DNA of 52,232 nucleotides from Neelides folsomi (Eukaryota > Arthropoda > Collembola > Neelipleona > Neelidae): positions 1 through 52,232 of the forward strand of contig JAQGBZ010000408.1 of assembly GCA_034687125.1 (NCBI GenBank). Direction: 5' to 3'. Within the stretch, counting starts at the first letter, position 1. Each line of letters begins with the position of its first letter. Shown in pieces: positions 10,532 to 23,000 of the stretch. Under the pieces are notes generated by a model, which did no database searches, had not been told where the DNA came from, and saw nothing but the letters and a program-made list of their open reading frames with translations. Position numbers and translations under genes: made by a program.

Positions 10532-11964
10532 ATGACTAAAATTCTTCTGAAAAGACGAAATAATATAATAAATTACACGATATACGAAAAAGCAGAATTT
10601 TTTTTCAAAAAGCAACTGCAATTTTTTTATTTATTCAAATTGCTTAATTTTAAAATTGAATCCATAATTTTTAACAAAGGAAAAGATAATAAAAATGAGA
10701 AATTTCTCATCAAAATGAATTCTTTTCTTAATAAATTTGTATTATCTTGTTTTGTTATTATGTGTTTCCATATTATATTTTTTGGATTAATGCGATTTTA
10801 TTCTGAAACACAACTTAATGAATCAATACTTACATTCGTATACGGAATATGCACAATATGGAATTTTTTGGTCCAAATATCAATTTATACAAACAAAGCA
10901 CATTTAGGAAATGCATTGAAAAATTTATTTTATTTGAATTCTTACTTTAATGGTAAAAGTTTTTAAAAAATTTTATTTATACATTATTTAAAATATGCTT
11001 TATTTATTTAGTCAATAAAATATTAAAAATATAATCTCGTTTTGAATAAAAATGGTTATTGATATAAAATTTTTTTAAAATATTTTCAAAAATTACTTTT
11101 AGAAAAGCTCCCATTTAATAGAACAGAGAATTTAACGAATAAGTATTTGAATTCTTATACAATGTTGATTGGAGTTTCATATTTCGGATTTAATTTAATG
11201 ATTATTGGAATGATTTTACTCTACGAGACACCATCAGTTGATATATTTTGTGTAAATTTCGTTTTAAACTATGAGAGCTCAATTGTAAAGATAATTTTTT
11301 ATTTATTTGACATTTACAAGATGTTTTTACAATGTGCAAGTTACACTTTGAACATTTCAATTTATATTATTTATCCTGAAATAATTGTATATTGGTTAAA
11401 AATAATAAAGTAAGGAAAATATTTATATTTAAATAAAATTAGTTTTGGGATTTGGCGATAGTTAAGTATAAATTAATATTGATTTTTAGCATTGATTTGC
11501 AAAATAACGTAACAGAACAAAAAACAATCAATGAATTTTCTCAGACATCTGTTTTACATTATAAAATTATATATTTGATCAACGAAGATTACAATGAATT
11601 TGTTTCAAAATTCAATTTACCTTCTACATTTATAACTTCTTTTTCTCTTATTGTTCTTATTGTAGTTTCGTTAATCCGCCATTTTAATCATTTAAATTTT
11701 GGCACCAAATCCCTTTTTGTGGTTCTTGGAATCTCCAACTTTTCATTCCTCACTCTCATCATATTCAAAACCTCGCGAATCAACGAGCAATCGCTCCAAT
11801 TTATACGTCAAGCTAAAATCTTATTTAAGAAGGAGTCGATGGGACTTCGTTCATTTGGCACGATGTTGAGCGGAATTCATCTAATCGTCCCAAATACTTT
11901 TTTACACATTTTTAATTCTATTATTGATAATATTGTGTGGGCTCTTATTATGTTGCCAACTTAA
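10532..11964 (+). CDS. seven-pass chemoreceptor-like protein CR2, 3 exons
   Basis: Exons 10532-10952, 11103-11409 and 11490-11964 give 400 aa (intron phases 1 and 2). Seven hydrophobic segments are visible: about 69-89 and 97-118 in exon 1, two in exon 2 (MLIGVSYFGFNLMIIGMILL; the long IVKIIFYLFDIYKMFLQ block running into NISIYIIYPEIIVYW), and three in exon 3. Lys-rich N-terminus and Lys/Arg-rich loops between helices 2-3, 4-5 and 6-7 suggest an inside N-terminus and a very short outside C-terminus, as in insect gustatory/odorant receptors. The classic GR C-terminal TY...QF motif is absent; instead there are family-specific motifs NEDYNEF, FIRQAKILFKKESMG, LRSFGTML and terminal ALIMLPT. Probably a divergent gustatory-receptor-like channel. 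Ligand unknown. Confidence 0.8.
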
Positions 11965-12508
11965 ATGAAAATCTTTTTCTCAATAACTATAGTTATTATT
12001 TTAACAATTTTACATGTGTACTTCTACATCAACTTGTAAAATAAATCAATTGTGTGAAATAATATACTTGTTCTCTAATTAAAATGTTGGATGAAAATCT
12101 ATCGATTTTATTTAAATTTAACCCAATAATTAATGGACCTTTACATAAATTATTATAATAACCCAATTAGGTATTAGATCAGATAAGAATAACATCTTTA
12201 ATTACTTTGGAAAATTCAATTTTAATTACAATTTGAACTTGAGCTTTGACTTTTTAATTATCTAATTTATATTCAGTTTCTGTAGCAGGTTCATAAATTT
12301 CAGGATATGTATGTAGCAGGTTCTTTTGGGATTTGCTATTCCATTTGAATCTGACTAACTATTAACTATTATATGTTTTATATTGTGTTTATGCTTGTAA
12401 TCTTAATTTGGTGAATCTGATATTCATTACATATAAATACAATATCATTTTACACGTTTATCATAGCCAAATATGTGAAAGTTGTAAATCTAAGCTTAAA
12501 ATAAAAAA
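11965..12508. other. intergenic spacer between CR2 and CR3
   Basis: No gene. It includes the short repeated words gtagcaggttc at about 12284 and 12312. It presumably holds the CR2 3' end (aataaa-type signals near 12040) and the CR3 promoter. Confidence 0.5.
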
Positions 12509-14478
12509 ATGGTGCTAGAAATCAGAAAAAATAAAAAAGATATAATGATTTACGAGAAAGCAGAAAGAATTTTTAAAAAGCAATTTCAACTTTTTTATTT
12601 TTTCAAATTAATTAATTTTAATATTGAATCCTTTATTTTGAACAAAGAAAAAACTTACAATAATAATAAATTAAATTTTATTAATTTTAAAATTATTTCG
12701 TTTGTCCACAAATTTGTGTTTTCTTCTTTTGTTTTTGTTTCTTTCCACGGTTTATTAACAATATTTGTGCAATTTAATTCGGGCAAGCAGCTCTATGAAT
12801 CAATTCTAACAGTCATTTATGTAATTTCCACAACTTGGAATCTTTCAGTTCAAATTTCACTTTATGTCAATAGAGACCATTTAGGGATCGCATTTAAAAA
12901 CTTATTGTTTTTGAATTCATATTTTAATGGTAACTCATTTCATTTAATTATAGATCATTTTGTGAAAACAAATTATGAATTTATTAATAATATACAAATA
13001 AAACTATATATTTTTAACCTCTTTTAGAAAAACTTAAATTTAATCGAACTGAAAAAGTGACAAATAAATATTTGAATTCGTATACAATGTTGATGGGAGT
13101 AACTGGGTTTGGATTTTATTTTATAATTCTAATTATGATTTTGCTCTACGAGAAACCATGGCTAGAATTTTATTACAGCAACCTGGTTAGGCATCATGAA
13201 AGTTTAATTTTAAAGATTGTTTTTTATTTAATTGATTTTGGTAAAATATCTATGCAATGTGTGAATTACACTATGATCGTATCAATTTATATTATTTACT
13301 TGGAAATCATCTTATATTGGTTAGAAATATTAAAGTAAGATCATTGTTTTTATTTCAATAGTTAAACTATATATTAATTTATTCAGTATACTATACCGTA
13401 TTGTCTCGATATCTGCTCGGTACTCGAAATGTACCCGGGGGTCTAACATAAGATTTAAAAAGGTACCCGGGGCTCGAAAGGTGCCCGGGTCTAAATCATT
13501 AATAGTTCAATTTATGAACTTGGAAAGCGCTATATTTAATTGCCAGAACTATCAATTATAGTCTAAGTATAAAATCAATTAATTTGTAATGTCAACAAGT
13601 TTAAGCTGTTTAACAATACAAATGAGGAAATTTACAATAGGATTTGAACATTAAAAAAGTACAATATGCTGAAAATATATTGGAAAAGTCGCTGCACATC
13701 ATTTTAACATTGACGTAAAGCGTATCAAACAATCGAAAATGAAGTAAGATTTAAAATAATTATATTAAAAAGTTACTTCTAATGAAGATTTGTTGTTAAC
13801 TTAAGAAAAAATTATAATTTTCAATTGGCATTTCCTCAAATATTTAAAGGTAACCGGTACTCGATATGTACCCGGGTTCGATACCCAGGGGTCAGAGGTA
13901 GGATTTTAAAAGGTACCCGGGGGGTAGATATCGAGACAATACGGTAAGTGATAAATGGTAGGTAACTATAATTTTTTTATAAATATATATTTTTATTTTT
14001 CAGTATCCAATTGGAAAAATATGCTAAAGAACAAAAAGTTAAATGCAAATATTCTCAAACGGTTGTTTTGCATTATAAAATTTTGCAATTGGTCAACGAA
14101 GATTACAATGAATTTATTGCTAAATTTATTTTACCTTCTTCATTCATGACTTGTATTAGTCTTAATGTCATTATCATTTTTTCATCCATCCGCCATTTCG
14201 ACCAGTTGGGTTTTGCCTCAAAATCAATTTTTTTGTTTTTCGGATTTGCCTGCGTCTTTTTCCTCATTCTCATTATATTTAAAACATCGCGTATCAATGA
14301 AGAATCACTCAAATTTATTCGACAAGCAAAGTATTTATATAAAAAGGAGTCATTGGGCCTTCGTTCATTTGGTACCATGTTGGGTGGAATTCATCTCATT
14401 ATTCCAAATACATTTTTGCACATTCTAAACATTATTATCGATTATATTGTCACAGCTCTAATTATGTTCCCAGCTTAA
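12509..14478 (+). CDS. seven-pass chemoreceptor-like protein CR3, 3 exons
   Basis: Exons 12509-12929, 13028-13334 and 14004-14478 are identical in length to those of CR2 (421, 307 and 475 nt) and give 400 aa. Helix pattern and motifs match CR2: exon 1 ends LLFLNSYFNG, exon 2 begins EKLKFNRTEK and holds LNSYTMLMGV, exon 3 has NEDYNEF, SRINEESLKFIRQAK, LGLRSFGTMLGGIHLI and ends TALIMFPA. Intron 2 is enlarged to 669 bp by an inserted TA-flanked element. The insertion leaves donor and acceptor intact, so the gene should still splice. Many differences from CR2 are conservative changes inside helices, as expected for receptors diverging under selection. Confidence 0.82.
13396..13944. mobile_element. 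549-bp MITE-like element with 19-bp TIRs and TA target duplication
   Basis: Terminal repeat ccgtattgtctcgatatct at 13396-13414 is matched exactly in inverse at 13926-13944, flanked by TA on both sides (13394-13395 and 13945-13946). This is the signature of Tc1/mariner-type insertion. Just inside the ends are related direct blocks: ggtactcga-atgtacccggg, and then a gatttaaaaaggtacccgggg type block, present on both sides (about 13419-13485 and 13857-13922). There is no ORF, so it is non-autonomous. It lies in intron 2 of CR3. Confidence 0.9.
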
Positions 14479-14765
14479 ATAAAACATTTTTTCAATAAAG
14501 TATAGAGTAGTTACTAATGTAATTTTTCCCGCCGTCCTTGGCATGAACATTTGTTTTTACTTTTAATTGAAATGGTATCAATAAACTCATCAGGATGAAA
14601 ACAAGCTCTTTTAATTAAAAAGAATGTAGAGTTTTTTCACTAAAAATCATTAAATTCTAATTAAAAGTCATTTCTGAATACCTACATGTATTTACCATAT
14701 ACCATGATATATAAAGAATTTTGATTTAAAACATTTATATAATTAAATTTCAGTAAATCATAATC

Positions 14766-16259
14766 ATGAAAAACAATTTATCAGAAAGACACATAAATAT
14801 AAAAGATGAAATTATTTACCACAAAGCAAAAACATTTTTCCTCAGACAATTTAAATTTTTTTATTATATAAAATTACTCAATTTCAACATTGAGTCCATT
14901 GGTTTGACCAAAGAAAAAATTTATAATAAAAATAAATTCAAAATGATAAAAATTAAAATAAATTCTTTCCTCTATATATTTGTCTTTTCTTTTTTTGTTT
15001 TTGTATTTTTCCATGGAATATATATAAGTTTGATGCAATTTTATTCAGGCAAGCAACTATATGATTCGGTTCTTACAATCATACATGGATTTTGTACGAG
15101 TTGGGCTCTCATGTCCCAGTTTTCAATTTATTCGCACAGATCCCATTTAGGGAACGCATTAAAAAATGTATTATTTTTAAAATCTTATTTCAATGGTAAA
15201 TTGTTAATTGTTTTAATTAAATACTATACTTACTTAATATACAATTGTAGATATGTATATTACCGAAAAACTTGAATTGATTTGGAATAAAATAATATAT
15301 TAAAAATAATATAATAAAAATGATATGTCGTTCTTTTAAATATAAATATTTATTCAATATTAGAAAAACTCCAATTTGATCAAACTGAACAAGTGATGAA
15401 CAAATATTTTAACTTGTATACAATGTTATTTGGAATTGCTTTTTTAGGATCTAATATGGCAATCTTAGTGACGATTTTGTTATATGAGAAGCCATCTCTT
15501 GATATATTTTATATAAATCTTGTTTTGGATCATAAAAGTTCAATTTTGAAGACTATATTTTATTTTCTCGACATTATCAAAATATTTTTACTATCTATGA
15601 ATTACCTTATGATCATATCACTTTATATACTTTATTTAGAAATTATTGTATTTTGGTTAAAAATTTTAAAGTACGATAATGATTTTTAAAGATAAAATTG
15701 AATTTTATCTATAAGAATAATGCAGTAATATAAAACTAATCATTACATTATAACATTTTATTTATTTTCCAGTATCCAATTGGAATATTACCACAAACAT
15801 CAAAAAATAATTAATAAGCACTCTCAGTGTCAGAATCAGAAGTATGTTTTATATTTTAAAATTTTAAAATTGGTCAACGAAGATTATAATGAATTGTTCT
15901 CTAAAATTAATTTACCTGCTTCCTTCATAGTAACAAGTTCTTTCATTATCATTATAATTTTTTCATCCATTCGTCATTTTTACCTTTTAAGTTTTACCAC
16001 AAAATCCATCTTTTTTATCTTTTTCTTTGATAGCGTCTTTTTTCTAATTCTCGCTATATATAAAATGTCGAGAATCAACGAGGAATCACTCAAATTTACC
16101 CAACTATCGAAGATATTATTTAAGAAGGAATCAATGGGTATTCGTTCTTTTGGCACAAAGTTGAGCGGAATTCATCTCATTGTTCCAAATACATTTTTAC
16201 ATGTTCTTGATTTTATCATAGAGAATACTGTCAGGGCCCTTATATTGTTTCCTGCATAA
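14766..16259 (+). CDS. seven-pass chemoreceptor-like protein CR4, 3 exons
   Basis: Exons 14766-15195, 15364-15670 and 15773-16259 give 407 aa. Exon 2 is again exactly 307 nt. Family motifs: NALKNVLFLKSYFNG at the end of exon 1, KYFNLYTMLFGI in exon 2, then in exon 3 NIQLEYY, NEDYNELFSKINLP, SRINEESLKF, LFKKESMGIRSFGTKLSGIHLIV and terminal RALILFPA. Compared with CR2 and CR3, exon 3 has four extra codons in the loop before helix 5 (a Gln/Cys-rich KHSQCQNQKY). Third member of subfamily 1, in the same orientation as CR2 and CR3, so tandem duplication is the likely origin. Confidence 0.82.
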
Positions 16260-17015
16260 ATATAAACATCCTCTGAAATTTATTTTCAACGTATATAACA
16301 CAATTATATAGCTCTAATTGTAAGTCAAATGATAACTTTGTAAAACATGATTAAAATGTCTTATTCAATTTAACAATCTTACTATTAAATGTCATAACTC
16401 TCTTACTCATAACTTATAAATAACATATCCAACAATACAGAATAAATACCTTTGAGAATCAATGGATTTTTAATGCAATCAATATGTCAATCAAAGAACT
16501 ATCCAAATCCCAATTGCATCATTATCCATTTGCTATAGTCGAGGTTAAGATGGAGAAACAAGTAAAGAGGAACACATTTAATGGAGTTATATAGAGGGAA
16601 GATTGTAGAGATCAATAAAAGCGTATTCATCTTCTCGTCTGATCGAAGTCGTTGTGTTTGTGTGGAGCGCGTCGGATCTCGCCGGATTGTTCAGATTGTG
16701 TCTCTCTAAGTGAAAGTGACATTGGGTGTTGAGGATTTCCTTAAATGGATATTGGCAGGAGAGGGTCTTGGTGAACAAAGGGCCTCTTCGCCAGTGATTA
16801 ATTGGCTCCCCTATTTGGAAACTCGCTGTTTGTTCTGACCCTCTTTTGTCACCGGAAACTTCCTTTCCCTTCCAGTGACAACTCACTCATTGACTCTCTG
16901 ACACTCGCAAGTCAGGGGCAGGGAATGATCTCCATCCCAATCACCTCTGAGATCCACTCTCAATAACACTCAATCATTCTGATTGTTTCATTTACCTTCA
17001 ATTAAATATACAATC
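16260..17015. other. upstream region and probable 5' UTR of MLCK
   Basis: After the CR4 3' end the base composition shifts at about 16620-16990 to a more GC-rich stretch (tcgtctgatcgaagtcgttg and following) with no continuous ORF into the MLCK start. This is typical of a transcribed 5' UTR. A ttatataga sequence at about 16588 may be a TATA-like element. This is inferred from composition alone. Confidence 0.4.
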
Positions 17016-20000
17016 ATGCCGAGCCTCAATATTTCAGATTTGTCCAAAGAGGACAAAAAACTCATTTCAAGTAAGTCGATAACTTTTGATTAAATTATTT
17101 AAAACATACTTTTTTGAATATATAGTGAAATCAGTTAATTGTGGAAATGCTGTTTTTGTATAAAAATAATTTTTGTGTGGTTGGTTTATTAAAAGTTTGG
17201 TTTATTAAATGAAAATCTATGTAATTATGTATGAATGATTAAAAGTTATTAAAGCGTATTTAAAAATGAGGATGTTAATTGAATAACTAAATAAAAATTA
17301 TTATTTTTATGTTAGAACGAGAAATGTATGAGAATAGCAGTCGGAAAGATAGCGGATGGAGCTCATGTTCAACAATTGATGAAGCGCCGATTCTCACTTC
17401 ACAAACTTCCTTCGAGGAAGATGACGAAGATGAAACTTTCAAACAAAACATTCCAGAACAAAAGACGTAAATTTTCCATAAAATATTCATCCATAAAATA
17501 AATTATTGTTTAAAATAAAAAAGCATACTTTTTTATATTTCGTCAAAAAATAAAGCTTTGGGCGTCGTGTCATGTCATAACAACTCATAACATGAAAGAA
17601 TGTAAAAAACCTTAAATAATTGAGGGTCACATAATAATTAAATAACCTAAACAATTCTAATAAATTTTATTCCAAATTTAACTAATAAAATGTTATTAAA
17701 TTAAAAATAGGAACGGAGTTGGTTCGGTTCCTGTATTTGTTGAAACTCTCATCCCTCGTGTTTCCGCCAAGGAGGGCCGCCGTGTTGAGCTCCGCGTCCT
17801 CGTCCAAGGTGACTCGTCCCCGTCCAAATCCATCACGACTTCTTTCCCAATTCCCCAATACCCAAGAAGCCATCGCTTAAAGCATAAAATAGACATAAGA
17901 TTTAAAGATTGGCCATTCGGACCTTCCTCACGCAAAACCCCACACAGACACAATAGGGACAATGAGGACCATTGTTAGTTTTCCCTACGACGGAGTTCTC
18001 TCATTAAAAATGCCCTGTCCTTATAAAGACTTTGCCTGACGTTCATTCGCACCTCCAAAACCCCACGACGTTTCTCATCCCGACAGCCAACGCGTGACTT
18101 GGCCAACTTTGACACTTCACTCTTCCCAACACCTTCAGATCCTAAACCCATTAATTGGATATGAAATGAAGGGCATTGGAAAATAAATTTTTGCACAATG
18201 CATCAATAGCTTTCGGCTCTGCCTTTCAACAGATGATAATAAGCTGTGGATAAACATGGCTAAATTCAATACTAAATTATATTCTATAAGAATTAGCATT
18301 TTTAACGACATTATAAAAACCTTATGCCATAAATAAATCCTCAAGAGGTTCAACATTTAAAAATGGTTTTTATGTATTGATATACCCACAGCACATACTT
18401 TTTTTAATTAATGAGAATAGAATTAGAAGTAATTAACGACAAAAAAGTAAGATTGATGAAAGTATTCATCGTGTCATCCTCATCAATTACATAAATTGTA
18501 TATATCATTAATTCTATTAAGAGTTAATTCAATTACATTGTTTTAGAGTTCTAACCATTTCATAATTTATTCCTCCATTCAAATATTTAAATAGGATTAT
18601 ACGGAATCTTTAATAAAACGTTCCATTAATGAAAGTTATATAAAAATGCCATCAATATAAAAATTAATTTCAAATTCCCAAAGGCCAAAGGCCATTAAGA
18701 ATATTTTAAATAATGGATTTAATTTTATTCTTACTGTAATTTTAAGTGAGTATTTAGTACCATGTGTAATGTTAACAAAGTTAAAAAGCTTAAATTGATA
18801 TTTAGCGTTAACATTTAAAATTCTCAAAAGGGTTGTATAAAAGTTTGTTGAGCGACAGGTGAGATCAAATAGATTGAAATGATGAATAAAATGAATAATG
18901 AGTTTTTGGTCCCCCGTGGAAGGCCACCATTAAATTCTCATGTTGTGAATGTTTGGTGTGTGTGGCAAAGAAGTAGCCAAGCGGCAGAATCAACACATTT
19001 GTTCCTTCCCATATCTGGATCTGCCTAATTGGTCTCACTCACCCAAAACATCTTTCAAAGTCCATTAAAATGAAGTGTCGATGGAGAACATAAACGACAA
19101 GTTTGGGCCCAAATAAGGAATCCTTTTATGAATTATTGTGAGTAAACGCGGTGTTTTCTCATTAGTACAAATGCCGTTAAATGGTCATCAAATGGGGATT
19201 TCAGCATAAAATTGTCCTTCATCTTCAACCTCCTTTATTTTAAATTACATCACAAACAAACTTTTGACTTAAAAGCATTTTTATAATTGTCCAGTTTCAT
19301 AGTATTAAGCATTTTCATCAGAATAATTTAATTAATATGGGTATAATATTGTATACCTTAAATAACATATATACTATACATATTATTTATGTATTTTATC
19401 ATATTTTTACATAATTCACTACACATTTTTAATATTGTTTTTATTCCAATGAGGAAGTTTTGTGAAAGTAAAAATACTTGTGGTTGAGTTCTAAAATGCA
19501 AACCGTTTTATAATATTAGGTAGTATTTATACATTGCGAACAACCTTACAAGACCTCACATAGCAAAAAAGATAAAAATTGCCTTACTCATTCTTTGATA
19601 GCTTGTAAGGTCTCTTCGTTCGTTTATTCGCTTCAAACTACCAGACAATTGTGAATAAGATGAGATGATTAACTTTCACATTACACATCATACAAACTTA
19701 TCATGAAGTCTTTATAAATTATAATAGAAGCAATAAAAATATTTTTATACATACTTGCCCCTGTCCTACCACTCTTCCGACTTACTCTACGCGCTCCCGT
19801 TTTTAGTTTTTTTACCAAAATTAATACCCAGTAAGTTTGGTTCATGTCTTAATATAACCATCAAACTATTTTAACTAAAATAACCAATATTATAATCCAG
19901 ATTGAAAGTTTAGAGAAATGGTCAATTATAAGCAATAGCGTGAGGCTATTCAAGGGTTTCCCTTGTCACGGTCAAGCCAAATTGGCAATTTAGATGAAAA

Positions 20001-23000
20001 TTTCCGACAAGACGATGTCGAGAGCAATTAAGAGCGACTTAAAATTAAATCCCCCCAAGAAAAAATATTGCCATGTACATAAGTAGGAATAAGTTTTTGG
20101 GGTAAGACAAAAATTCACTTTGTCGAACTTGGCGTTAAAGTCCGAGCTACTAATTATCTCTCTGATATCCTTGAACCTATTGAACCATTAAATAGGAGCA
20201 TTGTAAAGGATAAAATGATGTATTCAACAAGATTCAGCTCATTCACACAAGGCGAAATAACTACAGACTTGGTTGTAAAATTCAGTTCCCGAATTCATTT
20301 CAAGATGATTGGCCTTCAGGATCTCCCGATCTTAACCCCCTTGATTATTCTGTTTGGGACAAATTGCAGACCGAGGTATGCTAAAAATCTCATGAGTTTG
20401 GGGAGTCTCAAAAAATCTTTAAAGAAAAAGTGGATCAAATTTCCCATGAATCAAGTGCGTAAGTCTACTGAAGATTGGATCCCTAGAGTCACAGCCTGTG
20501 TGAAGAACAAAGGCACCCATTACCAATAAATAATATACTTTAATCTTTATATATCGACGTTTAATTTAGTAATTAACTTTTGGAAAAAGAACTTACACTT
20601 TTTTTACAAGCACCATTTTAAAGTCCGAAGAATGGTATGACAATTGTATGTAGTAAGACAGTAACTAAGTTAAGAACTTAAGACTGTCTATCTAAGGCTG
20701 TATTGTATACCCATTACTATCATGTACTTAATAATGAATTGTATTTATGGTATGTGCTTTAACTGCTTATGTAATGCATAAAATGTATCGAAATGTGAAA
20801 ACACTTTTTGCATTGTGTTTATAAGAGTCAACATGCGATGCGTTGAATCTTAACATTAAACTTCCTATTGTAATACTCAGCTTTAATGTAACTTAATGTT
20901 AGTTAGAGTTCTTTTTTAAAGTTGTGCATTAGGAAGGTTTTGTTTAGGTGATGGTTTGAATTAATTGGTTTTGGTGTTTGGTGGTTTCCGGACCTGAACG
21001 TGGCTCCTCATAAAATTCCAGATGCGGAAGGCGTGGAGTGGTGGAAAGACGACGTTCGAATCCCAAACTCCCCATACTTCGCCCAAGACACTCCCCGCCC
21101 TCACACCTTCGTCCTCTCCATCAGAGACCCGTTCCCGCAAGACTCCGGCACTTATGTCGTCAGGGCAATTAATTCCCAAGGGGCTGCAGAGTCAAAAACC
21201 ATCATGAGCGTCTTTGAAGGTACAGCCATTTTTGAATTAATTGAGTTTATTAATCAAAGTAAAAATATTGATTGAATTGACAATTTCCTCATTAGAAATT
21301 AAGAAAATAATATTAAGAAAATATTAGCAATTATACATGATTTATTGTTTTCTAAAGTATGTTTCATACTTTTTAATCTAATGAGGAATTAGAGGGAACT
21401 ATTTTATTTAAATTTTATTTAAATGAAAGTAAATTCAAAATATTTATTGACGTCATTTTAGCTAACCTTGTATCCTTAATTTAATTTTTATTTAAATTCA
21501 CATTGTGAGATTGTGCCAGGGAGGAATATTAAGATTGAAATATAATCCCTGACCAGCCGCTTCTCACGTTTTGACATCAGATCAAAAAGGTTTGGGATGC
21601 AGGGATGCGCATTGAATTATTCATCTCTCTCATTCAGTTCTTTTATTGAGGAATTCATTCATACAAGAAAACAAGAAGGTCCTTTCTATTTAATGTCTAT
21701 TTGAGAAGTTGCTTAGCCCACACGAATGAAATTCGATATTGAGAGGTTCATAAGGAGAATCTCATTAATGTCATTAATCATCTCCTCCATTGCGCCCACT
21801 TTTGAAACCAAAGGGTCACCCAATCGTTCAACCCCAAATGGGAAACGAAAAGGAAATCCACAATCCAAATCACCAAATCCACTTGCCAAAGTATGTAAAT
21901 TTCTTCTCAATTTTGTCTGTCATTGGTATTGTAGGAGAAGGCGATGAAGAACCGAAGGTCCCGAAGATTCTTCTCGCCCCCTCGACCCTCATTGCCCTCA
22001 AAGGGGAAAACGTGGTGGTGAGGGTGAAGACACAAAATGGAATTGGAGCTTCTGTCATTTGGACCAAACGCGTATTTTAACATTCTCTTTACATCTCTTG
22101 ACACTAATGTTGATGAATAATGACAGTTGATGCTAAATGGGTTACAATAATAGAGAGAGCCCTAGTGAATTATTTGGCTTAATTAAGTCAAATGGGACAT
22201 TGAATGTTGTTTGGTTTGGGTGCAGGGTCAAGAGCTGCAGAAGGAAAAGGCCCAGACTGAGATTCTTTCCTTCATCATCTCCAACGTCTCTTTCGACCAC
22301 ATGGGGAAATACATGGTGAAGATCGAGAACTCCCGAGGTTCCGACTCCCACGCGTGCTTCCTTTCAGTTGAAGGTAAACTCTTTATTTATTCACTTCAAA
22401 GACCCCAAACAGAGAAGGAAGAATTGTAATCTGATTAAACCTCATTTACATACTTTGAGGGAAACAAAGACCATAAGTTTTACATTTTATTGGGCTTGAA
22501 TGTCATTCACAAATTCACACTCTGGTTTTATTTCTCTTATTTACATTTTTAAGTAATTGCAATAAACTCGCATGAATAAAATTTACAAGTTCTGGCAGAT
22601 AAATTGTAATTTCGTGCGTATATTGTTAATTGTGCAATTAATTTGCATAATAAATATTACATTTGGCAAAATATTTGTTTTTGTATGAAATGAAACATGC
22701 ACAAAATAGAAAATTGCAAAATACTTACTTATTTGTATGAACTTTTAAAGTCATTTAAATTGAAACTTTTGGCTTACTATTTACTATATTATGTAACTAT
22801 TATGTAAGAGGAAATGAGAAATGAGAAACAACCAGAATTAAAATATTTACAAATACTGTCATAAATATTTTTATTATTAGAAATGAAAAATGGTCCATAT
22901 AAAGATTTATTTTTTATAAAAATACTCCTGGTATTGTTGTTGTATCAAAAACTCATATTGTTTCAAAAGTGATTCAAGTGAGAAGAAAGGAAAAAAGGGT

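Noticed and set aside
20215..20529. 104-aa open frame starting MMYSTRFSSF
   Set aside because: It is a frame-shifted part of a decayed mariner transposase inside an MLCK intron, not a host gene.
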